A stretch of DNA of 64,000 nucleotides from Kluyvera sp047971185 (GTDB lineage Bacteria > Pseudomonadota > Gammaproteobacteria > Enterobacterales > Enterobacteriaceae): the NCBI RefSeq assembly GCF_047971185.1, contig NZ_JBKDZH010000056.1:1-64000 (forward strand), in the 5' to 3' direction. Both the position numbers and the translations under genes were made by a program. Below are positions 1 through 8,868 of this stretch, in pieces. The notes under the pieces are model-generated. The model was not told the origin of the DNA. It did not search any database and saw only the letters and a list, made by a program, of their open reading frames with translations. Every line of letters starts with the position of its first letter. Position 1 is the first letter of the stretch.

Positions 1-565
1 CGTTTCTAACGCATCCTGCACCACCAACTGCCTGGCTCCGCTGGCAAAAGTTATCAACGACAACTTCGGCATCATCGAAGGTCTGATGACCACTGTTCAC
101 GCGACCACCGCAACTCAGAAAACCGTTGATGGCCCGTCTCACAAAGACTGGCGCGGCGGCCGCGGCGCATCCCAGAACATCATCCCGTCCTCTACCGGTG
201 CTGCTAAAGCGGTAGGTAAAGTACTGCCAGAACTGAATGGCAAACTGACCGGTATGGCGTTCCGCGTTCCTACCCCGAACGTATCCGTAGTTGACCTGAC
301 CGTTCGTCTGGAAAAAGCTGCTTCTTACGAAGAAATTAAGAAAGCAATCAAAGCTGCTTCCGAAGGCGCAATGAAAGGCGTTCTGGGTTACACCGAAGAC
401 GACGTTGTATCTACCGATTTCAACGGTGAAGTTTGCACTTCCGTATTCGATGCTAAAGCGGGTATCGCTCTGAACGACAACTTCGTGAAACTGGTTTCCT
501 GGTATGACAACGAAACTGGTTACTCCAACAAAGTTCTGGACCTGATCGCTCACATCTCCAAATAA
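1..565 (+). CDS. gapA: Glyceraldehyde-3-phosphate dehydrogenase A, C-terminal 188 residues (5' truncated by window edge)
   Basis: Glycolytic enzyme that oxidises and phosphorylates glyceraldehyde 3-phosphate with NAD in the cytoplasm. The reading frame is open from base 2 and enters the window just before the active-site segment SCTTNC, whose first Cys is the catalytic thiol. The conserved family segments TVHATTATQKTVDGPSHKDW, AFRVPTPNVSVVDLTV and SWYDNETGYSNKVLDLI follow, ending in AHISK as in E. coli GapA. About 143 N-terminal residues lie outside the window. A strong terminator follows at once, so gapA ends its own transcript. Identification is certain; the start cannot be seen. Confidence 0.98.
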   Translation, partial: VSNASCTTNCLAPLAKVINDNFGIIEGLMTTVHATTATQKTVDGPSHKDWRGGRGASQNIIPSSTGAAKAVGKVLPELNGKLTGMAFRVPTPNVSVVDLTVRLEKAASYEEIKKAIKAASEGAMKGVLGYTEDDVVSTDFNGEVCTSVFDAKAGIALNDNFVKLVSWYDNETGYSNKVLDLIAHISK

Positions 566-586
566 GTTGAGATGAGAAACTGATCC

Positions 587-614
587 AAAAAGGCGACCTC
601 GGTCGCCTTTTTTT
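587..614 (+). terminator. Rho-independent terminator of gapA
   Basis: The arms GGCGACC and GGTCGCC flank a 2-base centre (in practice a small loop), with an A-run before and seven T after. It lies about 20 bases past the gapA stop. Confidence 0.93.
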
Positions 615-648
615 ATGGCTAAAAGTTTTCAACACCAAGGATTGCATC

Positions 649-1533
649 ATGATTAAGACAATTTTCGCTCTCCCGGTTATCGAACAGCTTACCCCTGTCC
701 TCTCCCGCCGCCAGCTGGATGAACTGGACGTTATCGTCGTCGACCACCCGAAAGTTAAAGCCTCCGTCGCCTTCCAGGGCGCTCACCTGCTCTCGTGGAA
801 ACCGGAAGGCGAAAAAGAAGTGCTGTGGCTAAGCGATAACACCCCGTTCAAAGACGGCGTCGCCATTCGCGGCGGCGTGCCGATCTGCTGGCCATGGTTT
901 GGCCCAGCGGCGCAGCAGGGCTTCCCGGCCCACGGCTTTGCACGTAACCTGCCGTGGGAGCTGAAGGCGCACAATGAAGACGATAACGGCGTGGTGCTGA
1001 CCTTTGAGCTGAAAAGCAGCGATGCCACCCGTCAGTACTGGCCGCACGAGTTCAGCCTGCTGGCCCGCTTCAAGCTGGGTAACACCTGCGAAATGGAGCT
1101 GGAAGCGCACGGTGAATTTGAAACGACGACCGCGCTGCACACCTACTTCAACGTCGGTGATATCCACGCGGTCAAAGTCAGCGGGCTCGGCGATCGTTAC
1201 ATCGATAAAGTGCAGAATGCAGAAATCGGCGAGCTGAGCGACGGCGTACAGACCTTCCCGGATCGTACCGACCGCGTTTATCTGAATCCGGAAGCCTGCA
1301 GCGTGATCCACGATGCCTCGCTACAGCGCGCGATCGACGTCATCCACCACCATCACGTCAACGTAGTGGGCTGGAACCCAGGCCCGGCGCTGTCCGTCAG
1401 CATGACCGACATGCCGGATGACGGCTACAAGACCTTCGTCTGCGTCGAAACCGCCTGCGCCAGCGCAACCCAGAAAGCAACGGAAGAAAAACCGGCGCGT
1501 CTGTCGCAGACCATTAAAGTCGCGAAACGCTAA
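649..1533 (+). CDS. yeaD: D-hexose-6-phosphate mutarotase (glucose-6-phosphate 1-epimerase)
   Basis: Cytoplasmic aldose-1-epimerase-family protein expected to interconvert alpha and beta anomers of hexose 6-phosphates, next to the glycolytic gene gapA. The 294 residues equal the E. coli YeaD length and carry its landmarks: GAHLLSWKP, the IRGGVPICWPWFGP segment, the HGFARNLPW motif with an active-site His, HTYFNVGDI, and FVCVETA near the end. The ATG follows AAGG at normal spacing. The gene has its own transcript after the gapA terminator and converges on yeaE. Family identity is clear; anomerase function is inferred from YeaD. Confidence 0.95.
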   Translation: MIKTIFALPVIEQLTPVLSRRQLDELDVIVVDHPKVKASVAFQGAHLLSWKPEGEKEVLWLSDNTPFKDGVAIRGGVPICWPWFGPAAQQGFPAHGFARNLPWELKAHNEDDNGVVLTFELKSSDATRQYWPHEFSLLARFKLGNTCEMELEAHGEFETTTALHTYFNVGDIHAVKVSGLGDRYIDKVQNAEIGELSDGVQTFPDRTDRVYLNPEACSVIHDASLQRAIDVIHHHHVNVVGWNPGPALSVSMTDMPDDGYKTFVCVETACASATQKATEEKPARLSQTIKVAKR

Positions 1534-1543
1534 GCTTTCCCTC

Positions 1544-1574
1544 ACCCGGCGGCGCGTTGTGACGCCGGGTTTCT
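1544..1574. terminator. Hairpin between convergent yeaD and yeaE
   Basis: ACCCGGCG pairs with CGCCGGGT across an 11-base loop and is followed by TTTCTCCCC on the plus strand. It lies in the 47-bp gap between two convergent genes, so it may serve both, most likely yeaD. Confidence 0.6.
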
Positions 1575-1580
1575 CCCCTC

Positions 1581-2432
1581 CTACACCACATCCAGCGCGA
1601 CTTTTCTTCCGGGAGCCGGAAACGCTCTCTCCAGACTCGCCAGATCGTCTGCCGTCAGCCTCAGCTGCAAAGCTGCCGCGTTTTCTTCGACGTGGGCTAT
1701 CGTCGCCGCCTTTGGTATCGCCATCACTCCCTGATGCTGGATGACCCACGCCAGCAGCACCTGTGCAGGCGTCACGCCGTGGGCGTTCGCCACCGCCTGA
1801 ACCTGCGGGTGCGCCAGCAGCCCGCTGCGTAAACGTCCGGCCTGTGCCAGCGGGCAGTAGGCCATGACCGGAATCGCCTGCGATTGACACCAGGGCAGCA
1901 GTGAATGCTCAATGCCACGGGAGGCCAGATGATAAAGCACCTGGTTGGCGGCACAGTCGCGACCACCGTCTGTCTGCCACAGTTCATGCATATCCTCAAT
2001 ATCGAGGTTGGAAACGCCCCAGCGGCGAATTTTCCCCTGTGCCACCAGCGCCTGCATCGCTTCTACCGTTTCCGCCAGCGTAAAATCGCCGCGCCAGTGC
2101 AGCAGGTAGAGATCGATTACCTCAGTCTCCAGTCGACGCAGGCTGCCTTCACAGGCGTTGGCCATTTGCCGTCCGCCCGCGTTCCACGGATACACTTTGG
2201 ATACCAGGAATACCTTATCGCGCTGGCCACGAATCGCCTCACCGACCACCTGCTCCGCGCCGCCTTCCGCATACATCTCGGCGGTATCAATGAGCGTCAG
2301 CCCTGAATCGATCCCGGCACGCAGCGCCGCCACTTCCTGCCGGCGGCGAGCGCGGTTTTCACCCATGTACCAGGTTCCCTGACCGATCGCCGGCAGCGAT
2401 TGGCCGCAAAAATGAATGCTGCTGTCCGTCAT
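1581..2432 (-). CDS. yeaE: Aldo/keto reductase, methylglyoxal reductase family
   Basis: NADPH-dependent reductase of the AKR superfamily; E. coli YeaE reduces methylglyoxal and other aldehydes. The 283 residues hold the TIM-barrel signatures: DTAEMYAEGGAE with the tetrad Asp and Tyr, LVSKVYPWNAGG with the Lys, and DLYLLHWRG with the His, then the cofactor loop QGVMAIPKAA. The start is set by an AGGAGGG ribosome site 4 bases before the ATG at 2432; a longer open frame runs upstream to 2525 but lacks a ribosome site and homologous residues. It converges on yeaD and lies downstream of mipA with a terminator between them. Confidence 0.94.
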   Translation of the reverse strand: MTDSSIHFCGQSLPAIGQGTWYMGENRARRRQEVAALRAGIDSGLTLIDTAEMYAEGGAEQVVGEAIRGQRDKVFLVSKVYPWNAGGRQMANACEGSLRRLETEVIDLYLLHWRGDFTLAETVEAMQALVAQGKIRRWGVSNLDIEDMHELWQTDGGRDCAANQVLYHLASRGIEHSLLPWCQSQAIPVMAYCPLAQAGRLRSGLLAHPQVQAVANAHGVTPAQVLLAWVIQHQGVMAIPKAATIAHVEENAAALQLRLTADDLASLERAFPAPGRKVALDVV

Positions 2433-2553
2433 AGGTCCCTCCTGTTCACTGGTTCTACCGTAAAGGATAACCGTTCTGCGGTCCGCTGTTGTGTTGCCCA
2501 AATTGTGCGCACCATCATCGTGCATTCGCCCAACTACGCCCTGTTTTAGTGCA

Positions 2554-2583
2554 TAAAAAAAGCCCGCCGGGCGGCGAGCTTTT
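2554..2583 (-). terminator. Rho-independent terminator of mipA
   Basis: Read on the minus strand, AGCTCGCC pairs with GGCGGGCT (one wobble) around GCCC, followed by seven T. It lies about 20 bases past the mipA stop. Confidence 0.88.
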
Positions 2584-2604
2584 GCACATCATCACGCGAC
2601 ATGA

Positions 2605-3351
2605 TTAGAAGGTGTAGGTGATACCGGTAGACAGCAGGCCGGTCCAGCTCTTATCAACCATCGGGCTGTCGGTAATTTCGTCGGACAGGCGGGTGTAACG
2701 CGCGGTACCGTATACGCTCCAGCTACCGGCGAAGCGATAGTTAGCGCTCAGCTCCAGATACGGATTCCAGCTGCTGTCCGGGCTATAGCTGCGCAGGCCG
2801 CTACGCGCCGACTCACGACGGGATACGCCATAGTAGTAGTCGTTCTGGTTTTCACTGTTCCACTCCACGCCGATGCCTGGCGTCAGGGTCAAAGCGCCGT
2901 TGGTGTAACGGTAAACCCAGCCCAGATCCCAGACCAGACCGTTGCTTTTATCCAGCGTGTCGCCGGCCAGCGTCGTACGCAGTGAACCATATTGGGTGTG
3001 GTGGAACCAGGACACGCCGGCCATCATCGTGGACTGACGACGGTCCAGTTTACGCAGCTGGCTGTTGTCGCTGTCGCCTGGCTTGAAGTACATCGGCGAC
3101 CAGTAGGCCGTCAGGGAAAGCTGGTCGGTGCCATCATTCCACAGGTAGTAACCGCCACCTAAGCCACGGAACCAGAAGTTGTCCCCTTCATAATTGATAA
3201 CTGGAACGGGATACACATCATGGTCGTACTGCTTGTAAGGATGTTCGACGATCCCCACGCCTGCGCCCAGCGTGAACTTACTTTCAGCCTGTACCGCAGT
3301 AGCCGAAGTGGCAATCAGGACCCCTAATGCAAGAAGTTTGATTCGATTCAC
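2605..3351 (-). CDS. mipA: MltA-interacting outer-membrane scaffold protein MipA
   Basis: Outer-membrane beta-barrel of the OmpV/MipA family that bridges the lytic transglycosylase MltA and a penicillin-binding protein in murein synthesis. The 248 residues equal the E. coli length. A signal peptide (about residues 1-22, ending ATAVQA) is followed by beta-barrel sequence such as GVGIVEHPYKQYDHDVYPVP and NFWFRGLGGGYYLWND, and the protein ends in the outer-membrane C-terminal Phe (ITYTF). I chose the GTG at 3351 because AAGGA lies 10 bases upstream and the length then matches the family; a TTG eight codons earlier is also open. It is divergent from yeaG across 439 bp. Confidence 0.95.
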   Translation of the reverse strand: MNRIKLLALGVLIATSATAVQAESKFTLGAGVGIVEHPYKQYDHDVYPVPVINYEGDNFWFRGLGGGYYLWNDGTDQLSLTAYWSPMYFKPGDSDNSQLRKLDRRQSTMMAGVSWFHHTQYGSLRTTLAGDTLDKSNGLVWDLGWVYRYTNGALTLTPGIGVEWNSENQNDYYYGVSRRESARSGLRSYSPDSSWNPYLELSANYRFAGSWSVYGTARYTRLSDEITDSPMVDKSWTGLLSTGITYTF

Positions 3352-3790
3352 AATCTGTAATTCCTTTTTATTCAACGTATCAGCTGCGGAAGTTTACCTT
3401 TCACACCGCCCTACGACAAATTTTTTACCTGTAATTACACATTATGACTTGCCATTATCTCTGCCAACAATGTCAACACACTTGCAAATGCGTGACAGTT
3501 ATATGAAAGCACAAAAAAGATGAAAAGATTTAATGCCCGTATTTTTTGATGAGTTATTGATATGTCATTGAAAATCGATTTTATCGCCATGCAAGTTTTG
3601 CAAATGCCATCTACGCTTATTTTTAGAAGACGTAATTGCTGCAAAACGTCACGGCTCATTGTCCGCCAACCTGGCACACGGGTTGCTGGATCAAGGTTGA
3701 GCGTCGTTCGGCTTACCTCTTCCGGGAGCCCCCATTATTCATACCAACGGCTCTTAACCTGTGCTAAAAAAAACGAAAGGACGGCATGCC
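3352..3790. promoter_or_regulatory. Divergent mipA/yeaG intergenic region
   Basis: This 439-bp region has no credible gene. It holds the sigma-54 promoter described separately. On the minus strand TTGTCG and TAAACT 17 bp apart are a candidate mipA promoter (about 3391-3418). A TGCAAGTTTTGCA near-palindrome at about 3590 lies some 80 bp upstream of the sigma-54 element, but it is too short to match the standard NtrC enhancer and I do not assign it. Confidence 0.6.
3672..3687 (+). promoter_or_regulatory. Sigma-54 (RpoN) promoter of yeaGH
   Basis: TGGCAC-N5-TTGCT matches the RpoN consensus with the invariant GG (3673-3674) and GC (3685-3686) exactly 10 bases apart. Transcription would start near 3698, giving a leader of about 93 nt before the yeaG ATG. 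E. coli yeaGH is known as a nitrogen-starvation operon activated by NtrC, so the site fits its downstream genes. Confidence 0.88.
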
Positions 3791-5725
3791 ATGAATATAT
3801 TCGATCACTATCGCCAGCGCTATGAAGCTGCCAAGGACGAAGAGTTCACACTGCAGGAGTTTCTTGCTGTATGTAAGCAGGATCGCAGTGCCTATGCTAA
3901 CGCGGCAGAACGGCTATTAACGGCTATTGGCGAGCCGATAATGGTTGATACCGCCCAGGAACCGCGGCTTTCCCGTCTCTTTTCGAACCGAGTCATCGGG
4001 CGCTACCCGGCGTTCGAAGAGTTTTACGGCATGGAAGAAGCCATTGAGCAGATAGTTTCCTATCTGAAACACGCCGCCCAGGGACTGGAAGAGAAAAAAC
4101 AGATCCTCTACTTACTGGGGCCGGTTGGCGGCGGTAAATCGTCGCTGGCTGAACGCCTGAAATCCCTGATGCAGCGGGTGCCGATTTACGTGCTGAGCGC
4201 CAACGGCGAACGCAGCCCGGTTAACGACCATCCGTTGTGCCTGTTTAACCCGCAGGAAGACGCGCAGATTCTGGAAAAAGAGTACGGCGTGCCTACCCGC
4301 TACCTCGGCACCATCATGTCGCCGTGGGCGGCAAAACGCCTGCACGAGTTTGGCGGCGACATCACCAAATTTCGCGTGGTGAAAGTGTGGCCGTCGATTC
4401 TCGAACAGATCGCAATTGCCAAAACCGAGCCGGGCGATGAGAACAACCAGGATATCTCCGCGCTGGTCGGTAAGGTCGATATTCGTAAACTGGAACACTA
4501 CGCGCAGAACGATCCGGATGCCTACGGCTACTCCGGCGCATTGTGCCGCGCCAACCAGGGGATCATGGAATTCGTCGAGATGTTTAAAGCGCCCATTAAG
4601 GTGCTGCATCCGCTGCTGACCGCGACCCAGGAAGGTAACTACAACGGTACCGAAGGGATTTCCGCCCTGCCGTTTAACGGCATTATTCTCGCCCACTCGA
4701 ACGAATCTGAGTGGGTCACCTTCCGTAACAATAAAAACAACGAGGCGTTCCTCGACCGTGTATACATCGTCAAGGTGCCTTACTGCCTGCGGATCTCCGA
4801 AGAGATCAAAATTTACGAGAAGCTGCTTAACCACAGTGAGCTGACCCATGCGCCGTGCGCGCCGGGCACCCTGGAAACGCTGTCGCGCTTCTCGATTCTT
4901 TCGCGTCTCAAAGAGCCGGAAAACTCCAGCATCTACTCGAAAATGCGCGTCTACGACGGCGAGAGCCTGAAAGATACCGACCCGAAAGCGAAATCGTACC
5001 AGGAGTATCGCGACTACGCGGGCGTGGACGAAGGGATGAACGGTCTATCGACCCGCTTCGCCTTTAAAATCCTCTCGCGGGTGTTTAACTTCGACCACGC
5101 CGAAGTGGCGGCCAACCCGGTGCATCTGTTCTACGTGCTGGAGCAGCAGATTGAGCGCGAACAGTTCCCGCAGGAGCAGTCAGAGCGCTATCTGGAGTTC
5201 CTGAAAGGCTATCTGATCCCGAAATACGCCGAGTTTATCGGCAAAGAGATCCAGACGGCGTACCTCGAATCCTATTCCGAATACGGACAAAACATTTTCG
5301 ACCGTTATGTCACCTACGCGGATTTCTGGATTCAGGATCAGGAATACCGCGACCCGGATACCGGCCAGCTGTTCGACCGTGAATCGCTGAACGCCGAGCT
5401 GGAGAAAATTGAGAAGCCTGCCGGGATCAGCAACCCGAAAGACTTCCGTAACGAGATCGTCAACTTTGTGCTGCGCGCCCGCGCCAACAACAACGGCCGC
5501 AATCCGAACTGGACGAGCTATGAGAAGCTGCGCACGGTCATTGAGAAGAAAATGTTCTCCAATACCGAAGAGCTGCTGCCGGTCATTTCGTTCAACGCGA
5601 AGACCTCAACCGACGAGCAGAAGAAGCACGACGATTTTGTCGACCGGATGATGGAAAAAGGCTACACCCGCAAGCAGGTTCGCCTGCTGTGCGAGTGGTA
5701 CCTGCGCGTGCGTAAGTCGTCTTAA
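3791..5725 (+). CDS. yeaG: PrkA-family serine protein kinase YeaG
   Basis: Cytoplasmic AAA+-like protein kinase induced by nitrogen starvation and general stress, acting with YeaH. The 644 residues equal E. coli YeaG. A P-loop GPVGGGKS lies at about residues 110-117, followed by the PrkA AAA domain (LSANGERSPVNDHP, GIILAHSNESEW, FLDRVYIVKVPYC) and the C-terminal PrkA domain ending KQVRLLCEWYLRVRKSS. The ATG at 3791 follows GAAAGG; a frame open ten codons further upstream has no family support. A REP element separates it from yeaH. Regulation is by the sigma-54 promoter about 105 bp upstream. Confidence 0.97.
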   Translation: MNIFDHYRQRYEAAKDEEFTLQEFLAVCKQDRSAYANAAERLLTAIGEPIMVDTAQEPRLSRLFSNRVIGRYPAFEEFYGMEEAIEQIVSYLKHAAQGLEEKKQILYLLGPVGGGKSSLAERLKSLMQRVPIYVLSANGERSPVNDHPLCLFNPQEDAQILEKEYGVPTRYLGTIMSPWAAKRLHEFGGDITKFRVVKVWPSILEQIAIAKTEPGDENNQDISALVGKVDIRKLEHYAQNDPDAYGYSGALCRANQGIMEFVEMFKAPIKVLHPLLTATQEGNYNGTEGISALPFNGIILAHSNESEWVTFRNNKNNEAFLDRVYIVKVPYCLRISEEIKIYEKLLNHSELTHAPCAPGTLETLSRFSILSRLKEPENSSIYSKMRVYDGESLKDTDPKAKSYQEYRDYAGVDEGMNGLSTRFAFKILSRVFNFDHAEVAANPVHLFYVLEQQIEREQFPQEQSERYLEFLKGYLIPKYAEFIGKEIQTAYLESYSEYGQNIFDRYVTYADFWIQDQEYRDPDTGQLFDRESLNAELEKIEKPAGISNPKDFRNEIVNFVLRARANNNGRNPNWTSYEKLRTVIEKKMFSNTEELLPVISFNAKTSTDEQKKHDDFVDRMMEKGYTRKQVRLLCEWYLRVRKSS

Positions 5726-5730
5726 CAGTC

Positions 5731-5792
5731 TGCCCGGTGGCGCGTGCGCTTACCGGGCCTACAACAATGTCCCGTAGGCCGGCGTTTCCGGC
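5731..5792. repeat. REP (repetitive extragenic palindromic) element between yeaG and yeaH
   Basis: A palindromic unit TGCCCGGTGGCGC...GCTTACCGGGCCTAC is followed by an inverted partial copy GTAGGCCGGCGTTTCCGGC. Composition and layout are those of enterobacterial REP/BIME elements, which often lie between genes of one operon. Confidence 0.8.
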
Positions 5793-5836
5793 ACTTACAG
5801 GCGCTGCAAGTTGGCACATGCAGTACGGGGGGATTT

Positions 5837-7120
5837 ATGACCTGGTTCATTGACCGGCGTCTGAACGGCAAAAACAAGAGCGCGGTTAACCGCCAGCGCT
5901 TCTTGCGCCGTTATAAAGCGCAAATAAAACAGTCGATCTCCGAGGCCATCAACAAACGTTCGGTGACCGATATCGACAGCGGCGAATCTGTCTCTATTCC
6001 GACGGATGATATTAGCGAGCCGATGTTCCATCAGGGACGCGGCGGATTACGGCACCGGGTTCATCCCGGTAACGACCACTTTGTGCAAAACGATCGTATC
6101 GAGCGCCCCCAGGGAGGCGGAGGTGGCGGCGGTAGCGGTCAGGGCCAGGCCAGCGCCGACGGCGAAGGTCAGGACGAATTTGTATTTCAGATTTCCAAAG
6201 ACGAGTATCTGGACCTGCTGTTTGAGGATCTGGCGTTGCCCAACCTGAAGCGTAACCAGCAGCGCCAGCTGACCGAGTTTAAAACCCATCGCGCGGGCTT
6301 CACCTCTAACGGCGTGCCCGCCAACATCAGCGTCGTGCGATCGCTGCAAAACTCCCTCGCCCGCCGTACCGCCATGACGGCAGGCAAGCGCCGCGAGCTG
6401 CACGCGCTGGAAGCCACGCTGGATGAAGTGGCCAAAAGCGAACCGGCGCAGCTGCTGGAAGAGGAGCGGTTACGCAAAGAGATCGCCGATCTGCGCGCGA
6501 AGATCGACCGCGTGCCGTTTATCGACACCTTTGACCTGCGCTACAAAAACTACGAGAAGCGGCCGGAGCCTTCCAGCCAGGCGGTGATGTTCTGCCTGAT
6601 GGACGTCTCCGGTTCAATGGACCAGTCCACCAAGGATATGGCAAAACGCTTTTATATCCTGCTCTATCTGTTCCTGAGCCGGACTTATAAAAACGTCGAA
6701 GTCGTTTATATCCGCCATCATACGCAGGCAAAAGAGGTCGACGAGCACGAATTCTTCTATTCACAGGAGACCGGCGGCACGATCGTCTCCAGCGCCCTGA
6801 AGCTGATGGATGAGGTGGTGAAAGCCCGTTACGACCCGGCGCAGTGGAACATCTATGCGGCGCAGGCCTCGGATGGCGATAACTGGGCGGACGATTCGCC
6901 GCTGTGCCACGAAATACTGGCGAAGAAAATTCTGCCTGTGGTGCGCTACTACAGCTATATCGAAATTACCCGGCGGGCGCATCAAACCCTGTGGCGTGAG
7001 TACGAGCATCTGCAGCAGACGTTTGATAACTTTGCCATTCAGCATATCCGCGATCAGGAGGATATTTACCCGGTGTTCCGCGAGCTGTTCCATAAACAGG
7101 GTAGTACAGTCAAGGATTAA
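5837..7120 (+). CDS. yeaH: YeaH/YhbH family protein, partner of the YeaG kinase
   Basis: A 427-residue cytoplasmic protein of the DUF444/YhbH family, always paired with a PrkA-type kinase. The N-terminus is basic (MTWFIDRRLNGKNKS). A glycine-rich linker QGGGGGGGSGQGQ lies near residue 100, a charged coiled-coil-like stretch follows, and a von Willebrand A-like fold begins near residue 250 with a MIDAS-type DxSxS motif (DVSGSMD, Asp256). GGGGGGA precedes the ATG, which fixes the start over an upstream in-frame extension inside the REP. It is cotranscribed with yeaG. Molecular role is not established; the metal-site call is inference. Confidence 0.94.
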   Translation: MTWFIDRRLNGKNKSAVNRQRFLRRYKAQIKQSISEAINKRSVTDIDSGESVSIPTDDISEPMFHQGRGGLRHRVHPGNDHFVQNDRIERPQGGGGGGGSGQGQASADGEGQDEFVFQISKDEYLDLLFEDLALPNLKRNQQRQLTEFKTHRAGFTSNGVPANISVVRSLQNSLARRTAMTAGKRRELHALEATLDEVAKSEPAQLLEEERLRKEIADLRAKIDRVPFIDTFDLRYKNYEKRPEPSSQAVMFCLMDVSGSMDQSTKDMAKRFYILLYLFLSRTYKNVEVVYIRHHTQAKEVDEHEFFYSQETGGTIVSSALKLMDEVVKARYDPAQWNIYAAQASDGDNWADDSPLCHEILAKKILPVVRYYSYIEITRRAHQTLWREYEHLQQTFDNFAIQHIRDQEDIYPVFRELFHKQGSTVKD

Positions 7121-7128
7121 TCAATATC

Positions 7129-7161
7129 AATCAGCCAGTTAACATATGTTTCTGGCTGATT
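7129..7161 (+). terminator. Perfect inverted repeat downstream of yeaH
   Basis: AATCAGCCAG pairs with CTGGCTGATT over a 13-base loop, 9 bases past the yeaH stop. No T-run follows, so it may stabilise the 3' end rather than terminate transcription. Confidence 0.45.
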
Positions 7162-7366
7162 GCCTACCCCACAAAATAACATCAGGATACTTTTGGGCCC
7201 TCTGGCGCAGAGAGGTACAGGGATAAAAGGAGATAAATCAGCGGCCTCGTCACAGAAAGCCCTCCCCCGATATTCGTAATACATTTTCGTGGCTAATGCT
7301 TTGCTAGTGATAGCGCCCCGCACATGGTAAAATTTCACATTACACGGAAGAACTTATAATTTCGCC

Positions 7367-8848
7367 ATGAAACTGCAAAACAAAATACTCCGCTTCGTGA
7401 TTTCATCCGGCGTGGTAATACTGACATCCTCATTTCTGATCTATGAGTTAATCTCAAGTCATCGGGATATGACGGATTATATGCGATATATCATAGACAA
7501 AGGAGAATCGGCCTTTCTCTATGATAAATATCAGAACCAGCTGATTATATCGCAACTCTCGCGAAAGATGGATGAAGCCCCTACCGTTGATGCGGCCACG
7601 AGAGCTTGTGACAGCGTGCAGCGCCTGGGCAATGTTGTCGGTCTGAACATTGACGGCCACAGCTACTCACCGCTCAAGGGTTCATTAACTGCGGGCAAAA
7701 CGCCCTGCTCACAGTGGGTCCAGGACCTCCCTATGCTTGAGGCGTTTGATAGCGCAATTAGCAACGATATTGTCTGGAATCCCCTACTGCCTGACGATCT
7801 CAGACCGGAAAAGCGTTTTCGCTATTACATTGATTTGGTGAATCAATATATTTATTTTAATTCACCAGTCGTAATTAAAGACCCAACTTTAACCAGCTGG
7901 AATTTTCTTTATGGCGCACGTCTGGGAATTTCATCAGCCAGTCTGGAGAATTTATTTCTTGGTCGTACGGTGGTCTCCAGTATTTATGTCGACACCTTCA
8001 CTCGTAAGAATATCTTAACTTTTCTGACGCCGGTTTATCGCCAGGAGCAGTTGAAAGGTATTGTCATGGTCGACCTGTCGCATCAGGATATGCGAGAAAT
8101 TTTCTACACCCGCGATCGCCCGCTGGTCTGGCGTTACCTCGATATTTCGTTTACCGATTCCGACAACAACGCCAACATCGAGGTTCATCGCAGCGCGGCG
8201 CATTTGCTGAGCTACGTCAACTACTCGCGCCCGCTGGCGGAAAACATGCACGTGGTGCTGTCGCTGGACGTGATGTATTTCCTGCTCAGCTCCTGGAAAC
8301 TGTTCCTCTTCTACCTGCTTACGACAGCAGTACTGCTGCACCTTGTACGCACCCATTTCCGCCTTTATCGGATGGTCAGCAAAGAGAACATCAGCGATTC
8401 GCTCACCGGATTGTATAACCGTAAAATCCTCTCACCGGTGCAAAGCATGCGCCTTCAGCGGCTGACCGAACAGGGCGCGAGCATCGTGATCATCGCGCTG
8501 GATCTCGACAAACTGAAGCATATTAATGACACCTGGGGACACAACGAAGGCGACCGGGCGATTATCATGCTGGCGCAGGCCATCTCCGCGACGGTACGCA
8601 AAAGCGACTATGCCGTGCGTCTTGGCGGCGACGAGTTCTGCATTATTCTGGTGGACTACGACGAGAAGGACGCGCAGTTAATTCCACAGCGAATCAAGGA
8701 ACAACTGGCGCTTATCGACGACGATAATCGCGTCAGCTTCTCGTGGGGCGCCTATAAAATGTGCGTCGGGGACAATCTCGACGGCGCGATGGAAATTGCC
8801 GACCAACGTCTGTACCAGCAAAAGAAGCAGCGCCATCACGACACCTGA
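7367..8848 (+). CDS. dgcJ: Membrane-bound diguanylate cyclase
   Basis: Makes cyclic di-GMP from two GTP at the inner membrane. The 493 residues show an N-terminal membrane segment (about 8-28, ending SSFLIYELISS), a periplasmic sensor region with motifs shared with E. coli DgcJ/YeaJ (FLYDKYQNQ, FYTRDRPLVWRYL), a second membrane segment around residues 305-325, and a GGDEF domain with LTGLYNR and an intact RLGGDEF motif. The start MKLQNKILRF matches the DgcJ pattern. Twenty bp downstream lies yeaK, so the two may be cotranscribed. E. coli cdgI (yeaI), which lies between yeaH and dgcJ there, is absent here. Confidence 0.92.
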   Translation: MKLQNKILRFVISSGVVILTSSFLIYELISSHRDMTDYMRYIIDKGESAFLYDKYQNQLIISQLSRKMDEAPTVDAATRACDSVQRLGNVVGLNIDGHSYSPLKGSLTAGKTPCSQWVQDLPMLEAFDSAISNDIVWNPLLPDDLRPEKRFRYYIDLVNQYIYFNSPVVIKDPTLTSWNFLYGARLGISSASLENLFLGRTVVSSIYVDTFTRKNILTFLTPVYRQEQLKGIVMVDLSHQDMREIFYTRDRPLVWRYLDISFTDSDNNANIEVHRSAAHLLSYVNYSRPLAENMHVVLSLDVMYFLLSSWKLFLFYLLTTAVLLHLVRTHFRLYRMVSKENISDSLTGLYNRKILSPVQSMRLQRLTEQGASIVIIALDLDKLKHINDTWGHNEGDRAIIMLAQAISATVRKSDYAVRLGGDEFCIILVDYDEKDAQLIPQRIKEQLALIDDDNRVSFSWGAYKMCVGDNLDGAMEIADQRLYQQKKQRHHDT

Positions 8849-8868
8849 CAGCATTAGGGGAGAAAAAC

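Noticed and set aside
3590..3602. TGCAAGTTTTGCA as an NtrC enhancer for yeaGH
   Set aside because: NtrC sites are about 17 bp with TGCAC...GTGCA arms; this one is too short and differs in the arms.
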